Positions 16,943 through 24,726 of a DNA stretch of 64,000 nt are shown in pieces. The stretch spans positions 62,001 through 126,000 of the forward strand of contig CAWERW010000002.1 of assembly GCA_963811595.1 (NCBI GenBank), written 5' to 3'. Source of the stretch: DASQFQ01 sp963811595. Its GTDB lineage: Bacteria > Actinomycetota > Thermoleophilia > Solirubrobacterales > Solirubrobacteraceae. The notes beneath the pieces are model-generated. The model had not been told where the DNA came from. It was given only the letters and a program-made list of their open reading frames with translations, and did not search any database. Every line of letters begins with the position of its first letter. The first letter of the stretch is position 1. Both the position numbers and the translations under genes were made by a program.

Positions 16943-17552
16943 CGACGCCGACTGGCCCGCCATCCTCGAGCGAGGGGAGGCGGGTGAGCCGCTGGCGGGC
17001 GAGGAGCGCTCGGGTGACCTCGCGGTGTTCGCCCCCTTCGAGGGCGGAGCGCTCGTCGCGGCGGTCGACGGGCTCGGGCACGGCGGCGCTGCCGCGGACG
17101 CGGCGGACGCGGCCGCGGAGCAGTTCCGCCGCCACCGCAGCGAGCCGCCCGAGCTGATGCTCAAGCACTGCCACGACGCGCTGCGCTCCACCCGCGGCGT
17201 CGTGGCGACGCTGGCCTGGTTCGACCTCGCCGGCGGCCTGACGTGGACCGGGATCGGCAACGTCGAGGGGCGGCTCGTGCGCGCCGACCGCGCCCAGGGC
17301 GACGCCACCGACTCCCCCACGCTGTTCGGCGGCGTGCTCGGCTGGTCGCTGCCCTCGGTCCGGCTCGTGCGCACGAAGCTCGCGCCCGGGGACTGCGTGG
17401 TGATGGCGACCGACGGGATCGCCGCGGACTTCGGGTCCTCGCTGGTGCCCGGCGCGACCGCTTCGGAGCAGGCGCGGCGCGTGCTCGCGTCCCACTCGCG
17501 CGGGTCGGACGACGCGCTGGTGGTGGCGGTCCGCTACTGCCCTGAGGCCTAG
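16935..17552 (+). CDS. rsbX: PP2C-type phosphatase RsbX
   Basis: A 205-residue single-domain SpoIIE/PP2C phosphatase. Metal-site residues occur in VAAVDGLGHGGAAADAA and VVMATDGIAADF, and a final GSDDALVVAVRY supplies the last acidic pair. RsbX dephosphorylates RsbR and RsbS to reset the stressosome after stress. Closely spaced GTG codons at 16931 and 16935 occur; the frame beginning at 16935 (MCDDADWPAIL) is used. It ends the cassette, and its stop shares the palindrome CTAG with the stop of the convergent CBS gene. Confidence 0.87.
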   Translation: MCDDADWPAILERGEAGEPLAGEERSGDLAVFAPFEGGALVAAVDGLGHGGAAADAADAAAEQFRRHRSEPPELMLKHCHDALRSTRGVVATLAWFDLAGGLTWTGIGNVEGRLVRADRAQGDATDSPTLFGGVLGWSLPSVRLVRTKLAPGDCVVMATDGIAADFGSSLVPGATASEQARRVLASHSRGSDDALVVAVRYCPEA

Positions 17553-17971
17553 GCCACCGCCGGCGACTGCGGGACCTCGCAGCTGGCGCCGTCGTCGGTC
17601 CAGCAGCGCACGATGTCGCGCACCGACAGGACGCCGGAGGCCTCGCCCTCCTCGATCACGACCAGGTGGCGGAAGCCGCCGCGGACCATCGCCGCGGCGC
17701 CCTGCTCGAGCGACCAGTCGGGCGCCGCGAACACGAGCTCCGAGGTGAGGTGGTCGGACACGAGCTCGGTGTCCGGATCCTGTCCCTCGCCGATCGACAG
17801 CAGGATGTCGCGCTCCGTGAGGATGCCGACGCCCGGCGCCTCGGGGTCGAGCACGACGGCGGCGCCCACGCGACGGCGGGCCATGGCGGTCGCGGCCTGG
17901 CGCAACGTGTGGCCGGGCCCCACCGTCAGGACCATCCGGCTCATGCCGTCCCTCACCTGCACTCCAGACAC
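17549..17971 (-). CDS. Protein with tandem CBS domains
   Basis: A 140-residue protein made of two CBS motifs (about residues 8-62 and 70-128), including GILTERDILLSIGEG and GVLSVRDIVRCW. CBS pairs usually bind adenine nucleotides and regulate a partner; no partner domain is attached. The listed GTG at 17971 sits too close to the ribosome site GGGGAGG; a GTG at 17962 is spaced 8 bases from it and may be the true start (137 residues). It is convergent with rsbX, sharing 4 bases at the stops. A second, unrelated two-CBS protein lies at 35308. Confidence 0.82.
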   Translation of the reverse strand: MSGVQVRDGMSRMVLTVGPGHTLRQAATAMARRRVGAAVVLDPEAPGVGILTERDILLSIGEGQDPDTELVSDHLTSELVFAAPDWSLEQGAAAMVRGGFRHLVVIEEGEASGVLSVRDIVRCWTDDGASCEVPQSPAVA

Positions 17972-18035
17972 CTCCCCGCGCCGCTTGCAACGATTGACGC
18001 AATGTTACAGAGCGTCGGGGGTCTTACCTCGTGAG

Positions 18036-18048
18036 TGGCAACGTGCCA
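18036..18048. promoter_or_regulatory. Palindrome TGGCA-ACG-TGCCA in the CBS/AraC intergenic gap
   Basis: A perfect 5-base inverted repeat with a 3-base spacer in the 124-base gap between the divergent CBS gene and the AraC-type gene. Its place upstream of both makes it a candidate operator, possibly for the neighbouring regulator. No second copy was noticed in the gap. Confidence 0.35.
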
Positions 18049-18095
18049 AATCGGACCGCGGTCATCCACCTGGCGCGATAGGACGTATCCCAGAC

Positions 18096-18488
18096 GTGCC
18101 CCAACAGCGACCCTCCACCGTCCGGCTGCGCACCAGCCTGTTCGACGACGCCGTAGCGATCGTCGAGCAGGAGTACGCGTCCGACCTCTCCCTCGACGAC
18201 ATCGCCCGCCGCGTGGCGTCGTCCCGGCGCCAGCTCCAGCGCGCCTACGCCGAGATCGGCCACACGACGTTCCGCGAGCACCTCACGCGCGTGCGGATGC
18301 AGCGGGCGGCCGAGCTGCTCGCGCACCGGCGCCTGACCGTGCGCGAGGTCGCCCGCCGCGTCGGCTACCGCCAGCCGGCCCAGTTCGCCAAGGCGTTCCG
18401 CCGCCACCAAGGGCTCGCGCCCTCCGCGTACCGCTCCCGGCAGGGCGCGTCGCGCCCGTCCGGAGACCAGTTCGCGCACGCGGCGTAG
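18096..18488 (+). CDS. Small AraC/XylS-type HTH transcription regulator
   Basis: A 130-residue DNA-binding protein consisting almost only of the double helix-turn-helix of the AraC family: LSLDDIARRVASSRRQLQRAY is the first HTH, and LTVREVARRVGYRQPAQFAKAF followed by FRRHQGLAPSAYR is the signature second one (quoted here in two parts). There is no ligand-binding or dimerisation domain, so any signal input must come from elsewhere. The GTG start at 18096 gives a compact protein; the frame stays open far upstream but would overlap the CBS gene. It lies just before the caa3 operon and could regulate it; that is inference from position. Confidence 0.78.
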   Translation: MPQQRPSTVRLRTSLFDDAVAIVEQEYASDLSLDDIARRVASSRRQLQRAYAEIGHTTFREHLTRVRMQRAAELLAHRRLTVREVARRVGYRQPAQFAKAFRRHQGLAPSAYRSRQGASRPSGDQFAHAA

Positions 18489-18516
18489 GGGCGTCCCCTC
18501 CGCCGCCCGGGTTGCA

Positions 18517-18522
18517 TAGGAT
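18517..18522 (+). promoter_or_regulatory. -10 element TAGGAT of the caa3 oxidase operon
   Basis: TAGGAT ends 9 bases before the ATG at 18532 and no ribosome site intervenes. This is the likely promoter for the caa3 operon (18532-23154 and perhaps ctaG). Confidence 0.5.
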
Positions 18523-18531
18523 GCCGCCCTC

Positions 18532-19605
18532 ATGGGCGAGGAGGAGAAGCAGGAGAAGACGCACCTCGCGCAGCTGTTCGCGATCGGCGCCGTCGCGTCT
18601 GTCACGGGGGTCGCCCTCGGCCTCCTGATCGACTGGTTCCCGGTCCGGGCGTCCGAGGAGGGCAAGCCGATCGACACGCTGTGGGACGTCCTGCTGATCG
18701 TCTCCGTGCCGATCTTCGTGCTCGTCCAGACGGTCGTCCTCTACTGCGTGTGGCGCTACCGCATGCGCCCGGGCGAGGAGCTCAAGGACGGCCCGCCGAT
18801 CCACGGCAACACGAAGCTCGAGGTGATCTGGACCGCGATCCCCGCGATCATCCTCGTGGCGCTGTGCTCCTACGCCTACGTCGTCCTGCGCGACATCGAG
18901 ACCGCCGAGGCCAACCAGCTCAAGGTCCGCGTCGTCGGCGAGCAGTTCACGTGGACGTTCTTCTACCGCGGCGACGACGGCAAGGAGGTCGCCTCCAACC
19001 AGCTCTACGTGCCGAAGGGCCGGCAGGTCAACTTCGACGTCCAGTCCAAAGACGTCCTGCACGACTTCTGGGTGCCCGCGTTCCGCCAGAAGATCGACGC
19101 GGTGCCCGGCATCACCACGCACTTCACCGTCGAGCCGACGCGGACCGGCATCTACCCCGTCGTGTGCGCCGAGCTGTGCGGGCTCGGGCACTCCGTGATG
19201 CGCCAGAGCGCGCACGTGGTCTCGCCGGAGGACTTCGACAAGTGGCTCTCCGACAAGCAGCAACAGGCGGCCGAGGGCGGCGGCGGAGGCGGCGAGGAAG
19301 AGGCCGAGGGCGGCGGCGGTGGCGCCGCGCCGGACGGCAAGGCGATCTTCACCAACGCCGAGCCGGCGTGCGGCTCCTGCCACACGCTGTCGGACGCGGG
19401 CACCGACGCCACGATCGGCCCCGACCTCGACGACGCGCTGCAGGGCAAGGACGCCGCCTCCATCCAGGAGTCGATCGAGAACCCCGGAGCCGACGTCACC
19501 CAGGGCTTCCAGGACGGGATCATGCCGACGAACTACGGCGACACGCTCCAGCCCGAGGAGATAAAGGCGCTGACCGATTACCTTGTGGAGGTCGCGACCA
19601 AGTGA
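18532..19605 (+). CDS. ctaC: caa3 oxidase subunit II with fused cytochrome c
   Basis: A 357-residue subunit II. Two membrane helices (about residues 15-35 and 58-80, with a third hydrophobic stretch near 100-118) precede the CuA domain with LHDFWVP and VCAELCGLGHSVM. An acidic, glycine-rich linker of about 35 residues follows, then a heme c domain with Cys280-x-x-Cys283-His284 (CGSCH) and an axial-Met candidate in GIMPTNYG. The fused cytochrome c is the hallmark of caa3 oxidases, where it receives electrons from a reductase or soluble carrier and hands them to CuA. It is the first gene of the operon, 13 bases before subunit I. Confidence 0.95.
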   Translation: MGEEEKQEKTHLAQLFAIGAVASVTGVALGLLIDWFPVRASEEGKPIDTLWDVLLIVSVPIFVLVQTVVLYCVWRYRMRPGEELKDGPPIHGNTKLEVIWTAIPAIILVALCSYAYVVLRDIETAEANQLKVRVVGEQFTWTFFYRGDDGKEVASNQLYVPKGRQVNFDVQSKDVLHDFWVPAFRQKIDAVPGITTHFTVEPTRTGIYPVVCAELCGLGHSVMRQSAHVVSPEDFDKWLSDKQQQAAEGGGGGGEEEAEGGGGGAAPDGKAIFTNAEPACGSCHTLSDAGTDATIGPDLDDALQGKDAASIQESIENPGADVTQGFQDGIMPTNYGDTLQPEEIKALTDYLVEVATK

Positions 19606-19618
19606 GACGAGGAGGCTG

Positions 19619-21571
19619 ATGGCGGCGAGGCTGCGAGGACCGGGGCTCACCCGGGCGGGTTGGTTCACGCTGCTGGGCGTGCTGTTCTCGGCCGTGCTCA
19701 TCACGGTCGTGCGCGCCGCCTACGGCTTCTCGAACCCGTTCGAGGGCGCCGACGGCTGGAACGCGGCCTTCCAGAACGCCGTCCTCACCGTCTCGCTGAT
19801 CGCCGCGCCGCTGTTCTTCCTCGTCGGCCTCGGGGCCTTCGACTACTGGTTCTACTGGGCGGCCGGCAAGCCGACGCGGCCCGAGGACCACTCGTCGCAC
19901 GGCGCCCACTCGTGGAAGGACTACTTCCGCGTCAACACCGATCACAAGGTGATCGGCATCCAGTACGTCGTCACCTCGTTCTTCTTCATGCTCGTCGGCG
20001 GCCTGCTCGCGATGCTGGTGCGGGCCGAGCTGGCGGCGCCGGGCTCTCAGTTCGTCGACGCCAACGCCTACAACGGGCTCTTCAGCGTCCACGCGTCGCT
20101 GATGATCTTCCTGTTCGTCATCCCGGTGTTCGCCGGGCTGGCGAACTTCGTGCTGCCGCTGATGATCGGGGCGCCGGACATGGCGTTCCCGCGGCTCAAC
20201 GCGCTGTCGTTCTGGATGCTGCCGCTGGGCGGCCTGATGATGACCGCGTCGTTCCTCGCCCCCGGCGGCTCGTTCGCGACCGGCTGGACCGCCTACGCGC
20301 CGCTCTCCACGGAGGTGCCCATAGGGCAGCTGTTCTTCACGATCGGCGTGCAGTTCGCGGGCGCGTCCTCGATCGCGACGGCGCTGAACTTCCTCGTGAC
20401 GATCATCACCATGCGTGCGCCCGGCATGAGCTTCTGGCGCATGCCGCTGCTCGTGTGGGCCAACTTCTCGACCTCGCTGCTGGTCGTGATCGCCACGCCG
20501 TTCGTGGCCGCGTCGCAGTTCTTCGTCCTGCTCGACTACGCGCTGCGCTTCAACTTCTTCGAGTCCGACCGCGCCGGCGACGTGCTGATGTACCAGCACG
20601 TCTTCTGGTTCTACTCCCACCCGGCCGTCTACATCATGATGCTGCCGGGCTTCGGGATCGTCTCGGAGGTCCTGTCGGTGAAGGCGCGCAAGCCGATCTT
20701 CGGCTACCGCATGATGGCCTTCTCGCTGCTGGCGATCGTGCTGCTCGGCTTCACGGTGTGGGCGCACCACATGTTCGTCTCGGGCATGCAGAGCTGGATC
20801 CGCGTCCCGATGATGGTCACGACCGCGATCATCGCCGTGCCGACCGGGATCAAGATCTTCTCCTGGCTGGCGACGCTGTGGCGCGGCGTGCTGCACCTCG
20901 ACACGCCGATGCTGTTCGTCCTCGGGTTCCTGACGATGTTCACGCTCGGCGGCATCTCGGGCGTGATGCTCGCGATGGTGCCGCTGACGATCCACGTCTC
21001 GGACACCTACTTCATCGTCGCCCACATCCACTACGTGCTGTTCGGCGGCTCGCTGTTCACGATCTACGCCGGCGTCTACTTCTGGTTCCCGAAGATGACG
21101 GGCCGGATGTACGACGAGACGCTCGGCAAGCTGCACTTCTGGCTGACGTTCGTGGGCTTCAACCTCACCTTCGGGCCGATGCACCTGATCGGCGTGCAGG
21201 GGATGCCGCGGCGGGTGGCCGACTACCCGGAGCAGTTCGCGGGCTGGAACCTGTTCATCTCGCTGGCCAGCTTCATGGTCGGCCTGTCGACGCTGATCTT
21301 CGTCTACAACATGGTCGCCTCGTGGCGCGGCGGCGCGCGCGCCGAGGCCAACCCGTGGCGCTCGCTGACGATCGAGTGGCAGGTCTCCTCGCCACCGCCG
21401 ATCTTCAACTTCGACCGCGTGCCGACCGTGGTCGGCGGGCCGTACGAGTACGGCGTGCCCGGCGCCGTGCACGCCATCTTCCAGGCCGCCGAGGAGGAGC
21501 GACCAGCCGAGCCGCAAGCGGTGCCGGCCGGTGAGTCCGAGTCCGAGGCCGGCGGCAGGAGCGACGAGTGA
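19619..21571 (+). CDS. ctaD: caa3 oxidase subunit I, A2-type, with N-terminal extension
   Basis: A 650-residue heme-copper oxidase subunit I preceded by GAGGAGG. Ligand segments are present: FSVHASLMIF, FYSHPAVYIMM, WAHHMFVSG and IVAHIHYVLFG. At the D-channel position the usual glutamate is replaced: residues 332-338 read YSHPAVY, the tyrosine-serine signature of A2-type oxidases. About 110 residues with two extra hydrophobic helices precede the conserved NTDHKVIGIQY start, making the protein roughly 75 residues longer than the aa3 subunit I at 10737. It forms the catalytic core of the caa3 enzyme. Its stop overlaps the next ATG (TGATG). Confidence 0.95.
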   Translation: MAARLRGPGLTRAGWFTLLGVLFSAVLITVVRAAYGFSNPFEGADGWNAAFQNAVLTVSLIAAPLFFLVGLGAFDYWFYWAAGKPTRPEDHSSHGAHSWKDYFRVNTDHKVIGIQYVVTSFFFMLVGGLLAMLVRAELAAPGSQFVDANAYNGLFSVHASLMIFLFVIPVFAGLANFVLPLMIGAPDMAFPRLNALSFWMLPLGGLMMTASFLAPGGSFATGWTAYAPLSTEVPIGQLFFTIGVQFAGASSIATALNFLVTIITMRAPGMSFWRMPLLVWANFSTSLLVVIATPFVAASQFFVLLDYALRFNFFESDRAGDVLMYQHVFWFYSHPAVYIMMLPGFGIVSEVLSVKARKPIFGYRMMAFSLLAIVLLGFTVWAHHMFVSGMQSWIRVPMMVTTAIIAVPTGIKIFSWLATLWRGVLHLDTPMLFVLGFLTMFTLGGISGVMLAMVPLTIHVSDTYFIVAHIHYVLFGGSLFTIYAGVYFWFPKMTGRMYDETLGKLHFWLTFVGFNLTFGPMHLIGVQGMPRRVADYPEQFAGWNLFISLASFMVGLSTLIFVYNMVASWRGGARAEANPWRSLTIEWQVSSPPPIFNFDRVPTVVGGPYEYGVPGAVHAIFQAAEEERPAEPQAVPAGESESEAGGRSDE

Positions 21572-22395
21572 TGGCAAACGTCCTCGTTCTCGCCAACGAG
21601 ACGATCGGCGGCGGCGGGCTGCTCGACGCCGTGCGCGAGCGCCACGCCGAGGGCGACGCGCGCTTCTACGTCGTCGTCCCCCAGAGCCGCCCGCGCCACG
21701 GCAACGTGATCTACGACGAGGCGGTGCGCGACTCCGCGCAGGTGCGCGTCGACCTCGCGCTCGCGTTCATGCGCGACGAGGGGATCGAGGGCACCGGCGA
21801 GGTCGGCGACGCCGACCCGTTCAACGCCGCCACCGACGCGATCGGCGCCCACGGGATCGACGAGATCATCATCTCGACGCTCCCCGCCACCGTCTCGGGC
21901 TGGCTGCGGCGCGACCTGCCGGAGCGGCTCGAGGCCGAGACGGAACTGCCGGTCAAGCACGTCGTGGTCGACGTCGACTCCGAGGGCCTGCCGTTCGACG
22001 TCACGCTCGTGCTGGCCAACCAGACCGTCGCGGGCGGCGCGCTCGTCAAGCACCTCCAGAACCTCGCCGACGAGGGTCCGCGCCGCTTCATCGTCGTCGT
22101 GCCGCAGGGCTCCGGCGACGGCCGGGAGGTCAGGGCCGCGCGCGAGCGCCTCGGCAAGCTGCTGGAGTCGCTGGAGGCCGACAAGATCGTCGCGGCCGGC
22201 ATGATCGGCGACCCCGACCCCTACACGGCGGCGCTGAACGCCCTGCAGTACTTCCACATCTCCGAGGTCGTGGTCTCGACGCTGCCCTCCAACCGCTCCG
22301 ACTGGGTCTCCAAGGGCCTCATCGGCAAGCTCGAGGAGGCCAGCGGCAAGCCGGTCCAGCACATCGAGGCCAAGGAAGAGGAGGCGGCGGCCTGA
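21571..22395 (+). CDS. Tandem-duplicated Usp-like protein inside the caa3 operon
   Basis: A 274-residue soluble protein between subunits I and III, joined to both by TGATG overlaps. It consists of two related halves: NVLVLANETIGGGGLLDAV, RFYVVVPQS and IIISTLPATVSGWLRRDL in the first, and VTLVLANQTVAGGALVKHL, RFIVVVPQG and VVVSTLPSNRSDWVSKGL in the second. This resembles universal-stress-protein-like alpha/beta domains, and the LPxxxSxW tails echo Usp family patterns. The function is unknown. Its coupling to subunits I and III suggests a role in oxidase biogenesis or regulation, which is inference only. A GTG one codon upstream is a less likely start. Confidence 0.7.
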   Translation: MANVLVLANETIGGGGLLDAVRERHAEGDARFYVVVPQSRPRHGNVIYDEAVRDSAQVRVDLALAFMRDEGIEGTGEVGDADPFNAATDAIGAHGIDEIIISTLPATVSGWLRRDLPERLEAETELPVKHVVVDVDSEGLPFDVTLVLANQTVAGGALVKHLQNLADEGPRRFIVVVPQGSGDGREVRAARERLGKLLESLEADKIVAAGMIGDPDPYTAALNALQYFHISEVVVSTLPSNRSDWVSKGLIGKLEEASGKPVQHIEAKEEEAAA

Positions 22396-23039
22396 TGGAA
22401 GCCGCCTCGATCAGCCAGCCCAGCCACGGCGCCCACGGCAGCCACGCCGGCGTCCACGACGAGGAGCACCACGGGCCGCCCGAGGCCAACCGCTCCTCGC
22501 GCGTCGAGCCACAGCTGCTCGGCATGCTGCTTTTCATCATCTCCGAGGTGATGGTCTTCGGGGCCTTCTTCACCGCCTACTTCTTCATCCGCGTCGTGGG
22601 CGGCGCCGAGTGGCCGGCGGAGGGCAACGAGCTGCCGAAGCTGATCGCCGGCGTCAACACGGCGATCCTGCTCTCCTCCTCGGTGAGCATGCACTGGGCG
22701 CTGGAGTCGGCCAAGGCCGACAACCGCTTCGGCCTGCAGGCGGGCATCCTCACCACGCTGCTGCTCGGCGCGACGTTCCTCTTCATCCAGATCAACGAGT
22801 ACGTGCACGTCGGCTTCGCGCCCCAGGACTCCGCGCAGGCGTCGGTCTTCTACGGGCTCACCGGCCTCCACGGCGCACACGTGTTCGTCGGCCTCACGCT
22901 GCTCACGTTCACGACGATCCGGGCGTTCCGCGGCCACTTCACGCCGGAGGAGCACCGCGGGGTCGAGGTGCCGGGCATCTACTGGCACTTCGTCGACGTG
23001 ATGTGGGTGGTCGTGTACCTGACGATCTACATCATCTGA
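22395..23039 (+). CDS. ctaE: Cytochrome c oxidase subunit III
   Basis: A 214-residue subunit III with five hydrophobic helices, the short bacterial form. A His-rich N-terminal tail (HGAHGSHAGVHDEEHHG) precedes the first helix. The conserved FYGLTGLHGAHVFVGL and EVPGIYWHFVDVMWVVVYL segments are diagnostic. Subunit III stabilises proton uptake and the active life of subunit I. This is the only subunit III in the window, although two subunit I genes are present. Its ATG overlaps the preceding stop (TGATG), and a 36-residue membrane protein follows 4 bases later. Confidence 0.93.
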   Translation: MEAASISQPSHGAHGSHAGVHDEEHHGPPEANRSSRVEPQLLGMLLFIISEVMVFGAFFTAYFFIRVVGGAEWPAEGNELPKLIAGVNTAILLSSSVSMHWALESAKADNRFGLQAGILTTLLLGATFLFIQINEYVHVGFAPQDSAQASVFYGLTGLHGAHVFVGLTLLTFTTIRAFRGHFTPEEHRGVEVPGIYWHFVDVMWVVVYLTIYII

Positions 23040-23043
23040 GGGC

Positions 23044-23154
23044 ATGATCAACCCGCTCCGCTCAGAGGCGGAGGCGTTCCGCTTCCTGATCTACGTCGTG
23101 GTGGTCGCGGTTGTGCTCGCCGGGCTCGTGCTGCTCGGCCGCGCCGTGTTCTGA
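23044..23154 (+). CDS. 36-residue single-helix membrane protein of the caa3 operon
   Basis: A 36-residue frame beginning MINPLRSEAEAFRFLI, followed by one hydrophobic helix of V, A and L residues and ending GRAVF. It starts 4 bases after subunit III. It has the same length and one-helix design as the small protein at 13377 in the aa3 cluster, although the sequences differ and the hydrophilic part is acidic/basic mixed rather than purely basic. Its likely role is as a small structural subunit of the caa3 oxidase; this rests on position alone. Confidence 0.6.
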   Translation: MINPLRSEAEAFRFLIYVVVVAVVLAGLVLLGRAVF

Positions 23155-23169
23155 GCCACACTTAGTCCC

Positions 23170-23973
23170 ATGGGGATCGTCGTCTGGCTCGTCGTGCTCG
23201 AGGCGCTCTACGTGCGCGCGCTGCGGGTGCTGCGCGGGCGCGGCGTCGCCGTCCCCGCATGGCAGGTGGCCTCGTGGCACGCGGCGATGGTCCTGTGGGC
23301 CGTGGGCCTGCTCAGCCCGATCGACTCGCTGGGCGAGGACGGGCTGTCGATGCACATGCTCCAGCACCTGCTGATCGCCGACCTGGCGGCGCCGCTGATG
23401 CTCGTGGGGCTGCGCAACCCCGTGCTGGCGTTCTTCCTGCCGCGCGAGCTGCTCGTGCCGCTCGCCCGCACGCGCTGGCTGCGCGAGTCGTTCCGCTTCC
23501 TGCGGCGCCCGCTGGTGGCGCTGCCGCTGTACGCGGTCGTGCTCTACGGCTGGCACTTCTCGATCTTCTTCGAGGCGGCGGTCCGCTCCCCGGCCGTCCA
23601 CGCGCTCCAGCACGCGTCGTTCATCGCCGCCGGGGTGCTCGTCTGGTGGTCGGCGCTCGAGCCCAAGCGGCGCCGCCTGCGCGGGGAGCTGTGGAAGATC
23701 GGCCACATCCTCAGCGCGCGCTTCCTCGGGATGTTCCTGGGGATGAGCTTCGTGCTGATCCGCCAGCCCGTCTACACGGGCGTCTACGGCGACGGGGAGC
23801 GGGCGCTGGGGCTCAGCCCGCTGCACGACCAGCAGCTCGCGGGCGGCATGATGGTCGTGCTCGACATCCTCATCATGGTCTTCGCGCTCGGGTTCTTCTT
23901 CCTGCGCGCGGGCCAGCAGTACGACTCCGACGAGCAGCGCGCGGTCACGCGCGACCGCCCGGCGGTCACTTGA
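23170..23973 (+). CDS. ctaG: caa3-type cytochrome oxidase assembly factor CtaG
   Basis: A 267-residue membrane protein of the caa3_CtaG family with about seven helices. The conserved histidine region SMHMLQHLLIADLAAPLMLV and the second His segment VHALQHASFIAAG are present, with WWSALEP after it. Bacillus CtaG is needed for an active caa3 oxidase, presumably in copper-centre assembly. This gene directly follows the caa3 operon (15-base gap after the 36-residue protein), which supports that role. Its last 8 bases overlap the convergent cytochrome c-cupredoxin gene. Confidence 0.9.
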   Translation: MGIVVWLVVLEALYVRALRVLRGRGVAVPAWQVASWHAAMVLWAVGLLSPIDSLGEDGLSMHMLQHLLIADLAAPLMLVGLRNPVLAFFLPRELLVPLARTRWLRESFRFLRRPLVALPLYAVVLYGWHFSIFFEAAVRSPAVHALQHASFIAAGVLVWWSALEPKRRRLRGELWKIGHILSARFLGMFLGMSFVLIRQPVYTGVYGDGERALGLSPLHDQQLAGGMMVVLDILIMVFALGFFFLRAGQQYDSDEQRAVTRDRPAVT

Positions 23974-24706
23974 CGGTGAGCTTGCCCTCCATGCCGCCCT
24001 GTCGGTGGCCCGGGACGGAGCAGAAGAACGTGTACTCGCCGGGCTGGACGTCGGCGTTGACCGTCGAGACGCCGCCGTTCTTGACCACCGGGCCCGTCTC
24101 GTTGACGCCGCTGCCCTCGAGCGCGATGTTGTGGTCGACCGACGACTCGTTCTCCGAGTCGATCTGGAGCGCGCCGGCGGGCGCCTCCGCGGAGCCGAAC
24201 GTGTAGGCCAGGCCGCCCGAGGGGTCGGCCGGGATCTCGAGCTTGCCGCCCTCGGCCTTGGCGACCTCGTTGGAGCGCTTGACGCCGACGGTGCCGAGCT
24301 GGCCGGGGTCCTCCCCGCCCTTGGCGACGGCGCTGGCGACGTAGGCCGCGACGTCCTGCGCGTCCTCGCCCGTGAAGATGTTCGCCGGCATCGCCACGGT
24401 CGGCTTGCCGGTCTTCGGGTCGGTCTGCGTGGTGCGCGCGGGCTGGAGGATCTGGCGGTGGACGATGCCCTTGAACGTGCTCTCGCCGAAGCCGTCGCGG
24501 CGGGCGCGCTGGAAGGCCTCGTCGAGGTTCGGCCCGCTCACGCCGGTGGTGCCGGCGCGCTTGAGGACGTGACAGGAGCCGCACTTCGCGACGAAGTTCT
24601 GCTTGCCCGCCACCAGGTTGTCGCCGTCGTCCTTGAGCTCGCAGCCCGAGGCGCCGACGAGCAGCGCGGCGGCCGCGGCAGCGGCGAGTCCTCTCCGTCT
24701 CGTCAT
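23966..24706 (-). CDS. Lipoprotein with cytochrome c and cupredoxin domains
   Basis: A 246-residue exported protein. The signal peptide ends in a lipobox (VGASGC, Cys22), so it should be membrane-anchored. A cytochrome c domain follows, with heme-binding CGSCH near residue 43 and a Met-containing VAMPANIF. The C-terminal 100 residues form a plastocyanin-like domain with copper ligands His in SVDHNIAL and Cys, His and Met in FFCSVPGHRQGGM. It is probably an electron carrier or donor for the neighbouring caa3 oxidase. The ATG at 24706 is chosen because TACGAT lies 9 bases upstream and a signal peptide starts here; the open frame extends upstream without evidence of coding. Confidence 0.85.
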   Translation of the reverse strand: MTRRRGLAAAAAAALLVGASGCELKDDGDNLVAGKQNFVAKCGSCHVLKRAGTTGVSGPNLDEAFQRARRDGFGESTFKGIVHRQILQPARTTQTDPKTGKPTVAMPANIFTGEDAQDVAAYVASAVAKGGEDPGQLGTVGVKRSNEVAKAEGGKLEIPADPSGGLAYTFGSAEAPAGALQIDSENESSVDHNIALEGSGVNETGPVVKNGGVSTVNADVQPGEYTFFCSVPGHRQGGMEGKLTVK

Positions 24707-24715
24707 CGGGGCGGG

Positions 24716-24721
24716 ATCGTA
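24716..24721 (-). promoter_or_regulatory. -10 element TACGAT of the cytochrome c-cupredoxin gene
   Basis: On the minus strand TACGAT ends 9 bases before the ATG at 24706. It sits between the stop of the glycosyltransferase gene and this start, so the gene has its own promoter. Confidence 0.5.
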
Positions 24722-24726
24722 CCGGT

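Noticed and set aside
13752..17552. Assigning RsbV, RsbW or a sigma-B factor within the stress cassette
   Set aside because: The two STAS proteins fit RsbR and RsbS, the single GHKL kinase fits RsbT by order and length, and no sigma-factor motifs were found.
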